Assembly: GCF_003479425.1 (NCBI RefSeq)
Contig: NZ_QUHC01000002.1
Span: 434,001-498,000, forward strand
Direction of reading: 5' to 3'
Source: Odoribacter sp. AF15-53
GTDB taxonomy: Bacteria > Bacteroidota > Bacteroidia > Bacteroidales > Marinifilaceae
DNA: 64,000 nucleotides
Position numbers and translations under genes: made by a program. The notes below the pieces were generated by a model. It did no database searches and had not been told where the DNA came from. It was given only the letters and a program-made list of their open reading frames with translations. Positions 15,691 to 24,929 of the stretch are shown here, piece by piece. Numbering within the stretch: position 1 is the stretch's first letter; each line of letters starts with the position of its first letter.

Positions 15691-18600
15691 TCATTCATCT
15701 CTTGTTACCCTGGATACTTTCACGGCATCAGCACATATAAAGTGCCATTTCTCCCCACGATCATCAAGAATCACCTTCGTTTCTCCCTTATCCAAATGAT
15801 ACACCCCCAACGAAACCCATCCTCTTTGCCTCATTCCTAAATCCAGAACAACCTCTTGCCGCTCTTCTCCTCGAAGTATCGTGTAAAAATATTGAAGTTC
15901 CTTTGCCTCCGATGGTTCATAATTCAAAAATTCATGAATCAACGTGAACACCTCATACTCTCCCGGTTCTTCTATCGGGACGGTCCATTCCGCCCGACAT
16001 TCCCCGTGTCCTCCCATTTTATAATACATGCTACGGATTGTATCTCCCCAATATACCCCCGAATAGGATTTCGTCCATTTCGACACCCCAGCCTTGGGCC
16101 CCCCGGATGAACGGGCAACTACATCCGCTTTATTCGGAAATATTTTCTGTAACCACTTTTCCGGTAAAGACACCAGTTGAAAATCCGCAGACTCGTTATC
16201 AACAACAATCTCCCCTTCCGCAGGAGCAAAAGCAGATTTTTCCGCATCAAAAATACCGTAACACGTATCGTTCGTCTGTTGAACAAAATATCGCCCATCG
16301 TTCAAAACATCCATTTCAACATGAACAAACCCCGGAATATTTTGCGATATTCCCAAATCAATCACAAAATAACCCGCTGATCCTAAAAACAGTCTTACCT
16401 GTTTACATTCTCCCCCATCCAAGTGAAAAAGACGCCGTTCTTCCCTTCCCCTGTCTTCCGAAGCAAAAATAACAGATACCACACCTTTCCCCGGCCCCTT
16501 GTTCCATATCTTAAATTTCCCGACTGTCGCCCGCTTCCCCTCATTCAAAATACATTCAATCGACGCGTCTTCTACCTGATACACGACATCTGGACAAGAT
16601 TCATTATACCACCCCGGAAGGATCGTCATAATATCCACATTCAAAGAATCTCTTAATTCCGATACAAATTGTTTTAGCTCCACCTCTCCCCTGTTATGTC
16701 CACGAAACTGATTCAAGAAAAGCCATAATTGCTCCCGGGAAGTGTAAGTTTCTAACACGCCCAAAAGTTGGCGGGATTTCATATCCAAAATCCGTTCCCA
16801 GACATCCGGGGGTAAGGTAGCATCACTCAAAGCATCTTTTAAACTATGAGATTGTAAATACTCGTAAACATATTGATCTTCCTTGTTCGCAAAAAGAGAA
16901 TATCCCACTCTTTTCTCGTCACGTCCCTCCCTGAGCCATTTTTTATAGAGTATATCCACAACCGGATAATGTTCCGATTTGATATATAAATCCGGCTCTT
17001 GCAACAAAGACAAAGCGTTAAGCAAACCCTCTGTTTTTTCCCCCGGACGACTATCAATTCCTGTAAACCTGTAAAGAAAGGGATTCCGCAAAGATTGTCC
17101 TTTTGTAGAGGCAAAATTGAGTATCATATCAGTGAACATACTCTCTTCCACACATTTCTCATTTCCTTCACATCTTTTTCCTTTTCCCATCGCAAATCTT
17201 TTATACTGCCGGGGAGCTTCCACGTATTTTCCCCGAATCGCCCGTTCCGGAAAAAAGATCATTCCCGGTTGAACCAAGGCACTCTTATCCCTTATCGGAT
17301 CACCGTACGAAGTTATTGATAAAGGAACTTCCGCTAAAATCAAATTACTTTCAGGTGAAGAACACCAATCATGACGCAATAGCACATCGGCAATCTTCCC
17401 ATTTCCATTCAAGTTACCCACATGCAAATTACCATAACGATTTTCCACGATATTCCTTACATCCTTTTCATTCAAGCGGGTAAAAAAAAGCGGGACAAAA
17501 TCCTTCTCCCTAAAACAATATAACTTTATCACAAACCCACTGGTCTGTACCTGCCTGCACACGTAATCTCCCCCACAAAGGCTTATCCCTTCCAATGGAT
17601 TTGGATTCACAAACCGTAATGTATCTCCCTTCCGTTTCCGTACCCCCTGAGACAACACGACCGGATGCTCCGGCTCGATTACCGTCAAGCGGTAACGAGT
17701 ATAATTTCTTCTCACAATCTTTCGATTCACGGGACTATCCATCAAAGCAACCGGATACCAGCCACACTCCGGAGGCAACCAGGTAAACCGGTGATCCACC
17801 ATACAGTAACGATTCCCGAACTGAAAGAATGGATCCTCTCTTGTTCTATCATAATAGTGATCGTCCGGCACGGACAGGTAACAATATCTTTCATCAATCT
17901 CTCCGGTATACTCAAGATGTAACCTCACGGAATCCACTCCCACCATTTTCCGATCTATAACAATAACCTGATGATCCCGAAAAAACTTTAATTGTTTCTC
18001 ATTCTCACTTACCGATGTCACCTTTAAACCCGGATTCAAAAACAAAATAACCCGTGGCACTTCTTTCATTTCGGAATTACAGAGCAACATATCACTTTTC
18101 AACGACAGGCACTTTCCCGTCTGTCGATAAATAATATCATGCTCCACCACCCGACAAGTTCCTCCCTGCCAGTAATCAGTATAAGTATTGCGAAATATTT
18201 CTCGCATCACACCTGTCCGGTAGTAAGAATATGTTCTTATCACACCGCACATTACTCCCAGCCCAACCAACAAATACCCCGTTCGCCTCCAACGAGAAAT
18301 TTCCGTTAACGAATTGGGCAATCGTTTCAACTTACAAACACTCATACAAACACATCCTATACCTACAAATAGAAAAGCAAACCGATGTAACAAATAAAAA
18401 CACAAATCCACGTGCCCCGTTATCGCGGAAAAGAAATTAGGTATCTTGCTTCCCATACTATCTAAAGAACCATGAATGACATCCGGAAACACCACTACCG
18501 TTAGCCCCAACAAGACTAATAAAAGAACCTGTCCCCACACTTTATTACCCCGAAGAATAAATGAAATCCATCCACTTAACCCGACCCAAAAAACTAAAGA

Positions 18601-19059
18601 GGGGATCGTCAAGGTAAAAAAATAAAACACATACACCAAAGGATTCCATGGTGCTTCACTCGCAACCAAATTCAAAAATGAACAACACAAGATTATCAAG
18701 ATATTCAAGCCCAGCAACACGCCTATCGTACCCAAAAACTTTCCTAACAAGTAATGTCCGTTACTTACAGGACGGGCATGAATACATTCCAAAGCTCCCC
18801 GTCTAGATTCCCTAACAGGATAATCCGATACCAGAAAAATAACAAGAAATGCTTGCATTATATTAAAAAAGTAAGCGTTTACAAGCGACATGGAGGAGGC
18901 CATCGCTACCATCGTCCAATTATATGCCATACCGTTTCCTTGCATAAATACTTGTATCAAAACAATAACAAGCAATATTACACATGCAAGGACACGAAAT
19001 ACAACACTCCTCGCCGTCGCCAGCCCCTCGTATTTTGCAACAGTCATAATATCACGCAT
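15691..19059 (-). CDS. ABC-2-type permease fused to large extracytoplasmic region with golvesin-like C-terminus
   Basis: 1122 residues. Residues 1-285 hold about seven or eight membrane helices with the ABC-2 permease pattern (VSDYPVRESRRGALECIHARPVSNGHYLLGKFLG). After a further helix at about 265-285 comes a long soluble part. Its middle resembles the M1 aminopeptidase-like region of known ABC-permease/M1 fusions in Bacteroidota, but no HExxH zinc motif is present. The end (about 1000-1115: YSGVYWGDTIRSM, AEWTVPIEEPGEYEVF) resembles golvesin/xylanase carbohydrate-binding-like domains. No ABC ATPase gene adjoins; only the 154-residue secreted protein precedes it, 17 bases upstream. The substrate is unknown. 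Domain calls for the soluble part are by pattern only. Confidence 0.7.
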   Translation of the reverse strand: MRDIMTVAKYEGLATARSVVFRVLACVILLVIVLIQVFMQGNGMAYNWTMVAMASSMSLVNAYFFNIMQAFLVIFLVSDYPVRESRRGALECIHARPVSNGHYLLGKFLGTIGVLLGLNILIILCCSFLNLVASEAPWNPLVYVFYFFTLTIPSLVFWVGLSGWISFILRGNKVWGQVLLLVLLGLTVVVFPDVIHGSLDSMGSKIPNFFSAITGHVDLCFYLLHRFAFLFVGIGCVCMSVCKLKRLPNSLTEISRWRRTGYLLVGLGVMCGVIRTYSYYRTGVMREIFRNTYTDYWQGGTCRVVEHDIIYRQTGKCLSLKSDMLLCNSEMKEVPRVILFLNPGLKVTSVSENEKQLKFFRDHQVIVIDRKMVGVDSVRLHLEYTGEIDERYCYLSVPDDHYYDRTREDPFFQFGNRYCMVDHRFTWLPPECGWYPVALMDSPVNRKIVRRNYTRYRLTVIEPEHPVVLSQGVRKRKGDTLRFVNPNPLEGISLCGGDYVCRQVQTSGFVIKLYCFREKDFVPLFFTRLNEKDVRNIVENRYGNLHVGNLNGNGKIADVLLRHDWCSSPESNLILAEVPLSITSYGDPIRDKSALVQPGMIFFPERAIRGKYVEAPRQYKRFAMGKGKRCEGNEKCVEESMFTDMILNFASTKGQSLRNPFLYRFTGIDSRPGEKTEGLLNALSLLQEPDLYIKSEHYPVVDILYKKWLREGRDEKRVGYSLFANKEDQYVYEYLQSHSLKDALSDATLPPDVWERILDMKSRQLLGVLETYTSREQLWLFLNQFRGHNRGEVELKQFVSELRDSLNVDIMTILPGWYNESCPDVVYQVEDASIECILNEGKRATVGKFKIWNKGPGKGVVSVIFASEDRGREERRLFHLDGGECKQVRLFLGSAGYFVIDLGISQNIPGFVHVEMDVLNDGRYFVQQTNDTCYGIFDAEKSAFAPAEGEIVVDNESADFQLVSLPEKWLQKIFPNKADVVARSSGGPKAGVSKWTKSYSGVYWGDTIRSMYYKMGGHGECRAEWTVPIEEPGEYEVFTLIHEFLNYEPSEAKELQYFYTILRGEERQEVVLDLGMRQRGWVSLGVYHLDKGETKVILDDRGEKWHFICADAVKVSRVTRDE

Positions 19060-19076
19060 ATCCTTGTATTAATGAT

Positions 19077-19541
19077 TTAGCTAACCGAAAAAATCCATTT
19101 TTCAGGCAACACGCAAGCTAACAATTTACAAAAAATAAAAAAATCATTTTCTTTTTCTTGTTCATTCCAAACGAGTATTGTTCCACGCAAACTGGTTAGT
19201 AACACCATAGTTGGCAGAACCACAACTTCTCCTCTACGTTCCTCCGACACTGTTATATTAATACGCTGAGCCAAACACCCGATCGCACTTATTTCAAAAA
19301 TATACTCACCTGCATCTAAAAATTCAAATTGTAAACGCCCTTCTTCTTCCCACACGTAATATTGACTTCCTTCTTCAAAGACCTCTATAAGTTTACAAAT
19401 TGGCGTAATTCTCCTCCCGTCATCCGCTAAAACTTCCATGCTTACCAAATCATCACGATATACATGATAACCAAATACCTGCATCACTGCACCTATAAGC
19501 AAAACTAATAAAAACACTTTTTTAATAATAATTCCTTTCAT
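19077..19541 (-). CDS. Small exported protein upstream of ABC permease fusion
   Basis: 154 residues. The N-terminal hydrophobic stretch (KKVFLLVLLIGAVMQVFG) is a signal peptide or anchor. The middle (YYVWEEEGRLQFEFLDAGEYIFEISAIGCLAQRINITV) looks like one beta-sandwich of the carboxypeptidase-regulatory type, as in domains that precede TonB receptors. No family is recognised with confidence. It stops 17 bases before the permease fusion starts and is probably co-transcribed, which suggests a joint envelope role. Confidence 0.6.
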   Translation of the reverse strand: MKGIIIKKVFLLVLLIGAVMQVFGYHVYRDDLVSMEVLADDGRRITPICKLIEVFEEGSQYYVWEEEGRLQFEFLDAGEYIFEISAIGCLAQRINITVSEERRGEVVVLPTMVLLTSLRGTILVWNEQEKENDFFIFCKLLACVLPEKWIFSVS

Positions 19542-20034
19542 AACTTTCTATTTTTAATTAGTAATGTAATGAAAATAATCACCCTCCTTAGTGCAGTGTA
19601 AATTACAAAAAATAAATCAAAAAACGATATGTTTATTTGCATTTTTTTCAATTATATAAAATTCAAAACTATGAATAATAATATACATCAAAAATCAGCA
19701 ATATTTATTTTTCAAATCAAACCCAATATGAGGAGTGATAAGTGAGAAATAAGCTCTCACAACCCCGTCTCCGACATTCGTTCTACAGCCCAAACACAGT
19801 CCCCAAACGGCTATAAACTGTAGGCAAAACGTCTGTCATACGCTTGTGGTGCCTTATCTCTCCCTTAACACCCCCCAAACTCTATTAGACCTCCCCTAAA
19901 TCCGCCACAATAATAAAAACATCCATATTTATCATCGTAACGGTAACCCCATGCCAATTCAAGCCAATACACGCCAATTAATCCTCGCTGGAAATTTTCT
20001 TCATTCCCCGTGTAAATCTAACCCCTAAAATCCG

Positions 20035-20042
20035 TAGCTTTG
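20035..20042 (+). promoter_or_regulatory. -7 box of murF-alr
   Basis: TAGCTTTG matches TAnnTTTG exactly, 75 bases before the chosen start. The leader would contain the tandem repeat at 20084-20111. Confidence 0.5.
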
Positions 20043-20083
20043 TTTCTGTAAAAACAACACTATTGAAAATTGTAAATCTTTCA

Positions 20084-20111
20084 TTTTCAATTTTCAATTT
20101 TCAATTTTCAA
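20084..20111 (+). repeat. Four 7-bp tandem repeats in the murF-alr leader
   Basis: Four perfect copies of TTTTCAA end 5 bases before the ATG at 20117. Slippage here would alter the leader length or the frame of an upstream ATG (20063), not the coding frame. Confidence 0.8.
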
Positions 20112-20116
20112 TCATT

Positions 20117-22549
20117 ATGAAAGAGATTGCCGAAATCATTAACGGTACTTTACATGCCGGAACACCCGTGGAAATTACAGAATACAGCATTGACAGCCGT
20201 TCTGTTGTTGATCCGGCTCACACCTTGTTCTTTGCCTTAAAAGGGAATAACCACAACGCTCATGACTATATACACACGCTTTACGCTGACGGGGTTCGGG
20301 CTTTCGTGATCAGCGAATTCCGGGACTCGTTCCGTCAATTAGCGGAAGCGAATTTCATTATCGTGCCCGATGTTCTGGCCGCCCTGCAACTACTGGCAGC
20401 CTACCATCGCCAACAAGTACAAGCCGAAGTCATCGGGATCACCGGGAGTAACGGGAAAACCGTCGTGAAAGAATGGCTCTACCAACTATTGGCCAACGAC
20501 TATTTCGTCTACCGGAGTCCCCGCAGTTATAACTCCCAGGTGGGAGTACCCCTATCTCTATTGGGAATAGCCCCGAAAGCCGACATAGCCATCATCGAAG
20601 CCGGTATCTCCCAAAGAGGAGAAATGCAGCGCTTGCAACAAATGATTCGCCCAAACATGGGAATCTTCACTCACCTCGGAGACGCTCACGCGGAGAATTT
20701 CTCCTCCCAACAAGAGAAACTAGCCGAAAAAGCATTATTATTTTCTTCCTGCAAATGGATTATCGGGCAAGATGGTGAAGCCCTTGACTTCATCAAAACT
20801 CAAGTGCCGCCAACCACTTCGTTCCTAACCTGGGGAGAAAACCACACGGCCAATGTCCAAGTGAAAACACTAAACGTGAATTCGATTCACCGGGAAGTTG
20901 AGGTTACCTATCAATACAAAACATTCGTACTCGAAATTCCGTTTGCCGATATTGCTTCTTTCGAAAACTGCATGAACGCTGTATGCGTGTTATTATTGAA
21001 ACAACAGGAACCGTCAAAGATCACGGAAAAGGTGGCTCGTCTTTCAGCCATTGCCATGCGATTGGAGATCAAAGAAGGCATAAACAATTGCACGTTGGTC
21101 AACGACTATTACAATTCTGATCCCTCCTCTTTCCAGTTGGCATTGAACACGCTGGCAACACAAGACGCTTCCAAAGAACGGGTTGTCATCCTGTCGGACT
21201 TCATGGATACCGGAAAAGAAGGTAGCAATTTGTATCCCGCTATCGCCGAAATGCTCCGTCAAGCAAATATCTCCTTGTTTATCGGTATCGGCCAACACCT
21301 TAGCGAACATCGCCACTATTTCCCGAATAACTCCCGGTTTTACGAGGACACGGAACAATTCCTCCGTCAGGAAGAAAGGGAAAACTTTAAAGAACAAGTT
21401 ATCCTGATCAAAGGAGCCCGCGTATTCCAGTTCGAATATATCGCCGGATTCTTGCAAAAACAATCACACGGCACCATACTCGAAGTTGATCTGGATGCCA
21501 TGGTACACAACCTGAACCATTTCCGCTCCCTCACGGACGCCCACATCGCCGTCATGGTAAAAGCGTTCTCGTACGGAAGCGGTTCTCGGGAAATCGCCTC
21601 CCTATTACAATATCACCGGGTGGATTATCTCATGGTCGCTTTTGCCGACGAGGGTATCGAATTACGCGCGGCAGGGATTACCATTCCCATCGCAGTCATG
21701 AACCCGGAAAGAGAGGCCTTCGACAACATGATCATGTTCAATTTGGAACCTGAAATCTACGCCCTTGATATTCTCGAAGATTTCAACCAAGCATTGAACA
21801 AGCACGGAATCAAACGTTTCCCCGTACACGTGAAATTAAATACCGGGATGAACCGATCCGGTTTTGATGAACAAGATATCCCGCGATTGCTCGATTTTTT
21901 CCGATCGGAACGTTCCGTGTACATCCGCTCCTTGTTCTCGCATCTTGCCGGGAGTGACGAATCCGTCCACGACGAATTCACGCTGGGGCAAATCCATCTG
22001 TTCGAGCGCATGACCGAGCGTATCCAAGCCCGATTTGACTATAAAATATGGCGCCATATCTTGAACTCCGCCGGGATAGAACGCTTCCCGCAATACCATT
22101 TCGACATGGTTCGTCTCGGGATCGGGCTACATGGCATTAGTGCCGCTCACGCAAACTTACAACCCGTGAGCAGTTTTAAAACCTACATATCATCCATCCG
22201 GGATGTACCCGAAGGTCAATCCATCGGCTACGGCCGCAGGAGTTATACCACTCGTCCTTCACGCATCGCCGTGATTCCAGTGGGATATGCCGACGGTCTG
22301 AATCGCCACCTTAGCAACCGGATCGGGGAAGTATACGTGAAAGATCAACGAGTCCCGATCATCGGCAATATCTGCATGGACACCTGCATGATCGATGTCA
22401 CGGACACGAACGCCACGATAGGAGATGAAGTCGAGATTTTCGGGAAGCATATTCCCGTTACAGAGTTATCCGATAAACTCGGCACGATCCCTTACGAAAT
22501 TCTCACGGGGATCTCGTTCCGAGTAAAACGGATATATTACAAAGAATAA
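20117..22549 (+). CDS. Bifunctional MurF ligase / alanine racemase
   Basis: About 810 residues from the ATG at 20117 (MKEIAEIINGTLHAG); an in-frame ATG at 20063 only adds residues encoded by the repeat. The first half is MurF (UDP-MurNAc-tripeptide:D-Ala-D-Ala ligase), with the ATP loop GITGSNGKTVVKEW near 114-127. The second half is a PLP alanine racemase: VDLDAMVHNLNHFRSL, PLP lysine in VMVKAFSYGSG, and the catalytic tyrosine region SIGYGRR. The fusion supplies D-Ala and attaches D-Ala-D-Ala in the cytoplasmic stage of peptidoglycan synthesis. This fused form is typical of Bacteroidales. No mur cluster adjoins. Confidence 0.95.
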   Translation: MKEIAEIINGTLHAGTPVEITEYSIDSRSVVDPAHTLFFALKGNNHNAHDYIHTLYADGVRAFVISEFRDSFRQLAEANFIIVPDVLAALQLLAAYHRQQVQAEVIGITGSNGKTVVKEWLYQLLANDYFVYRSPRSYNSQVGVPLSLLGIAPKADIAIIEAGISQRGEMQRLQQMIRPNMGIFTHLGDAHAENFSSQQEKLAEKALLFSSCKWIIGQDGEALDFIKTQVPPTTSFLTWGENHTANVQVKTLNVNSIHREVEVTYQYKTFVLEIPFADIASFENCMNAVCVLLLKQQEPSKITEKVARLSAIAMRLEIKEGINNCTLVNDYYNSDPSSFQLALNTLATQDASKERVVILSDFMDTGKEGSNLYPAIAEMLRQANISLFIGIGQHLSEHRHYFPNNSRFYEDTEQFLRQEERENFKEQVILIKGARVFQFEYIAGFLQKQSHGTILEVDLDAMVHNLNHFRSLTDAHIAVMVKAFSYGSGSREIASLLQYHRVDYLMVAFADEGIELRAAGITIPIAVMNPEREAFDNMIMFNLEPEIYALDILEDFNQALNKHGIKRFPVHVKLNTGMNRSGFDEQDIPRLLDFFRSERSVYIRSLFSHLAGSDESVHDEFTLGQIHLFERMTERIQARFDYKIWRHILNSAGIERFPQYHFDMVRLGIGLHGISAAHANLQPVSSFKTYISSIRDVPEGQSIGYGRRSYTTRPSRIAVIPVGYADGLNRHLSNRIGEVYVKDQRVPIIGNICMDTCMIDVTDTNATIGDEVEIFGKHIPVTELSDKLGTIPYEILTGISFRVKRIYYKE

Positions 22550-22554
22550 AAACA

Positions 22555-22596
22555 AACTCCTCCCCGATTTCAACAGAAACAGGGAGGAGTTTTTCA
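22555..22596. terminator. Bidirectional intrinsic terminator
   Basis: AACTCCTCCC (22555-22564) pairs with GGGAGGAGTT (22582-22591), with T-runs on both sides. It separates the convergent murF-alr and TlpA genes. Confidence 0.85.
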
Positions 22597-22620
22597 CTGT
22601 ATAATAATCTACGAGAAGCT

Positions 22621-23814
22621 TTATTCTTTAAATTTATCTCCCAAACGATCAATCAAGATAACATCCAGTTCCGATCCTCTTACTTCACGGGCTATTACTT
22701 TTCCTTCGCCATCAAGTAGCAAACTAAAAGGAACTCCCATGACCTTGTATTTCGAAACAACTTCACCCTGCCATCCCTTCATATCACATAATTGAGTCCA
22801 ATTCATTTTCTCCTCTTTCAACGCGGCCTTCCAATCCTTGTCTTTATTATCTATCGAGACACTGATCATGTTCAAACCATCCTTGCCATACGCTTCGTAC
22901 ACGTGACGTAGATGGGGAATCTCGTATCGACATGGCCCGCACCAAGAAGCCCAGAATTCGACCATGTTATATTGTCCCGGTTTCACGTAATCGGCCAGTC
23001 GCACCGTTTTCCCAGTTTCATCAATCAACTCGATATCAAGATATTTCTCCCCGATTGCCACGGGTAAAAGATTTCCCGTTGATTCTTTCAATTGCTTGTA
23101 CGCCGGGGCCTTCCATAATGATGTATCAATACTTTGAAGAAGTTGATCCATCTCTTTTTTAGTCATTTGCTTGCCATAAACCAAGCCCAGGGCAACCTCT
23201 ATCGCAACCGGAGATTGGGGATTAGCTTTAATGAAATCCTGCTGAATTTGTTCTATCTGTTTTTGTACCGCATCCATTTGCCGTACTAACGCAATCCCCT
23301 CCCGGGTATTAAAAGTTCCTTCTCCCGCGGGGATATGGTAGGTCTTCAAATACTTATCCCACGCCTCACTTTTCTTCATATTACTTGACTTTACCGCATT
23401 CCGGTATTTCATGTACAAGTCATGCGTCGGCGATCCCGAGACAGTCACTTTCCCGGCAACCTTTCTCTGAAAATTAAAGCGAGAAGGCAGAGAATCTATT
23501 GATGCACAGGTATACTGAATATCTGAATTATCAACAAAAATATCCGATCCCCGCAAATCTTTCTGGTAATCCACATTCACATCTGGGGTTAAATCAATGA
23601 ACACCCCGTAAAGTGCGGGTACCTCCACCTTACCCTGCAATAAAAACTTACCGTCTTTCGTCAGCGCAGAATCCACAGGTGTATTCTGATCAAACAAATA
23701 CACTTTCATTCCATCCGGGGTACCGGGCACTGATCCGTTAATCCGGTAGCCAACCTCTTGCTGGCACGCCATCAACGAACCACAACAAATTAATCCATAC
23801 AGTAATCTCTTCAT
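22621..23814 (-). CDS. TlpA-like thioredoxin lipoprotein with N-terminal DUF4369-like domain
   Basis: 397 residues. The lipoprotein signal ends in SLMAC. Residues about 20-125 form a beta-rich DUF4369-like domain (YRINGSVPGTPDGMKVYLFD), followed by a helical linker. Residues about 255-397 are a thioredoxin/AhpC-TSA domain with redox motif WCGPC near 293 and the cis-proline in GVPFSLLLD. It should face the periplasm as a thiol-disulfide oxidoreductase. It lies downstream of the first SusC/SusD unit in the same direction, after a 24-codon remnant of a similar gene, so it may be the last gene of that operon. Confidence 0.88.
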   Translation of the reverse strand: MKRLLYGLICCGSLMACQQEVGYRINGSVPGTPDGMKVYLFDQNTPVDSALTKDGKFLLQGKVEVPALYGVFIDLTPDVNVDYQKDLRGSDIFVDNSDIQYTCASIDSLPSRFNFQRKVAGKVTVSGSPTHDLYMKYRNAVKSSNMKKSEAWDKYLKTYHIPAGEGTFNTREGIALVRQMDAVQKQIEQIQQDFIKANPQSPVAIEVALGLVYGKQMTKKEMDQLLQSIDTSLWKAPAYKQLKESTGNLLPVAIGEKYLDIELIDETGKTVRLADYVKPGQYNMVEFWASWCGPCRYEIPHLRHVYEAYGKDGLNMISVSIDNKDKDWKAALKEEKMNWTQLCDMKGWQGEVVSKYKVMGVPFSLLLDGEGKVIAREVRGSELDVILIDRLGDKFKE

Positions 23815-23833
23815 TCGACTTTATTTTAAAGAT

Positions 23834-23905
23834 TTATTTCTCAAACTTATCACCTAAAAGCTCCATCAAAACGTTATCCCGTTCTGTCCCCATGCAATAC
23901 CGCAC
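23834..23905 (-). pseudogene. C-terminal remnant of a second TlpA-like gene
   Basis: The minus strand encodes MGTERDNVLMELLGDKFEK followed by TAA (23836-23834). This aligns residue by residue with the end of the intact neighbour, RGSELDVILIDRLGDKFKE. Nothing else of the gene remains upstream before the stop of the 23937 lipoprotein. The likely history is deletion within a tandem TlpA pair. Confidence 0.6.
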
Positions 23906-23936
23906 TGGAACAGGGAATACATACACCTTTCATTTG

Positions 23937-24917
23937 TTATTCAACCTCCAGATTTAACCAGAACTTACTAAAAGCTTCCAAATCCAATTGGAGATTATTC
24001 TTATAATATTTAAGAGTAAGTTCATACTTACTTTTTACTAACGGATAAGCATCCAGAATCTCTTGTCGCTCTTCAAGAGGATTGCAAGCAATCCAGGTTG
24101 CATACGTTGCCATATCTTCATTTTGATAACTTTTAGTCGAAGCCATCATAAAAGGATAAGCATGTACAAAACCTAAATTCATCAAAAGATCTACGTTTAA
24201 CTCGTAAGTTTCCCAATCCATCAGATTATCCATCGCATCAATTTGTTCATCTACAGTCATTTCGTTCAAATATTTTCCAGCAGAAACTTGTGAAAACTCC
24301 GTGAGAAGAGGTAAATCTTTGTAAAAATAGAGTGAAGTTCTCGTCCTGAAAAAACTAAGGCAGATACTATATTTCCAAACGTCCGGTTGTACCCCAATCT
24401 CATCATTCATATCTCCCCAATAGATAATTCCTTGTTGCGCCTCATCGGTAAATCCTATCGCATAATATTCCGGTATCCAAAATCCATAGTAATTTGTTAA
24501 TTCATCATTCCAAAGATTTGCTTTTACTAGTACCTGTCTCTTTAAATTGGAAGTCTTAACGATCTCTTCCGGCAAATAAGCATAAAATGTTTTCAATAAC
24601 TTCAAAAAAGATTCTGATGTCAATTCATCTCCCGGTTCTAAAGGAAATGTATCCTCCGGAAGATAATAAAACATATTTATTTGAGTTGTTCCGACATTTG
24701 TACGCAAAGCATCATCACCACTCAACGTATAATACACGTGATAATCATATTTTTTGTATAAATCATAACAGATTTTTTGAGCATTCGAAGGCCCGTCAGC
24801 AATGGCCGGAATTGGACCATTATACTCAAATTCCGGGGATAAATTTTCGTCATCGCTACATGCATATCCAATGACCATCCACCCGATTAATATTAATATA
24901 CCATATATAGTTTTCAT
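23937..24917 (-). CDS. SusC/SusD-associated metallohydrolase-like lipoprotein, zinc motif absent (unit 1)
   Basis: 326 residues. The lipoprotein signal ends GYACSDD. The fold pattern (PEDTFPLEPGDELTSESF early; FSQVSAGKY at about 215-223) recalls the substrate-import-associated zinc metallohydrolase lipoproteins found behind SusC/SusD in Bacteroidales. At the place where those carry HExxHxxH, this protein reads SFFRTRTSLYFY, with no histidine. It would then be a binding rather than a hydrolytic protein at the outer membrane. It follows susD by 12 bases. The family assignment is by pattern and order and needs a profile search. Confidence 0.6.
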   Translation of the reverse strand: MKTIYGILILIGWMVIGYACSDDENLSPEFEYNGPIPAIADGPSNAQKICYDLYKKYDYHVYYTLSGDDALRTNVGTTQINMFYYLPEDTFPLEPGDELTSESFLKLLKTFYAYLPEEIVKTSNLKRQVLVKANLWNDELTNYYGFWIPEYYAIGFTDEAQQGIIYWGDMNDEIGVQPDVWKYSICLSFFRTRTSLYFYKDLPLLTEFSQVSAGKYLNEMTVDEQIDAMDNLMDWETYELNVDLLMNLGFVHAYPFMMASTKSYQNEDMATYATWIACNPLEERQEILDAYPLVKSKYELTLKYYKNNLQLDLEAFSKFWLNLEVE

Positions 24918-24929
24918 ACCAAATCGATT

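Larger units (their letters stand above)
19542..20116. other. 575-base divergent spacer
   Basis: Between the exported protein gene (minus) and murF-alr (plus). It contains the murF -7 box (20035-20042) and a 7-bp tandem repeat. The central part (19740-20030) is richer in C and has no credible open frame, hairpin or promoter that I can see. Confidence 0.5.

Noticed and set aside
20063..20116. Upstream in-frame ATG as the start of MurF-Alr
   Set aside because: The added residues are encoded mainly by the TTTTCAA repeat and precede a standard MurF N-terminus; 20117 is preferred.
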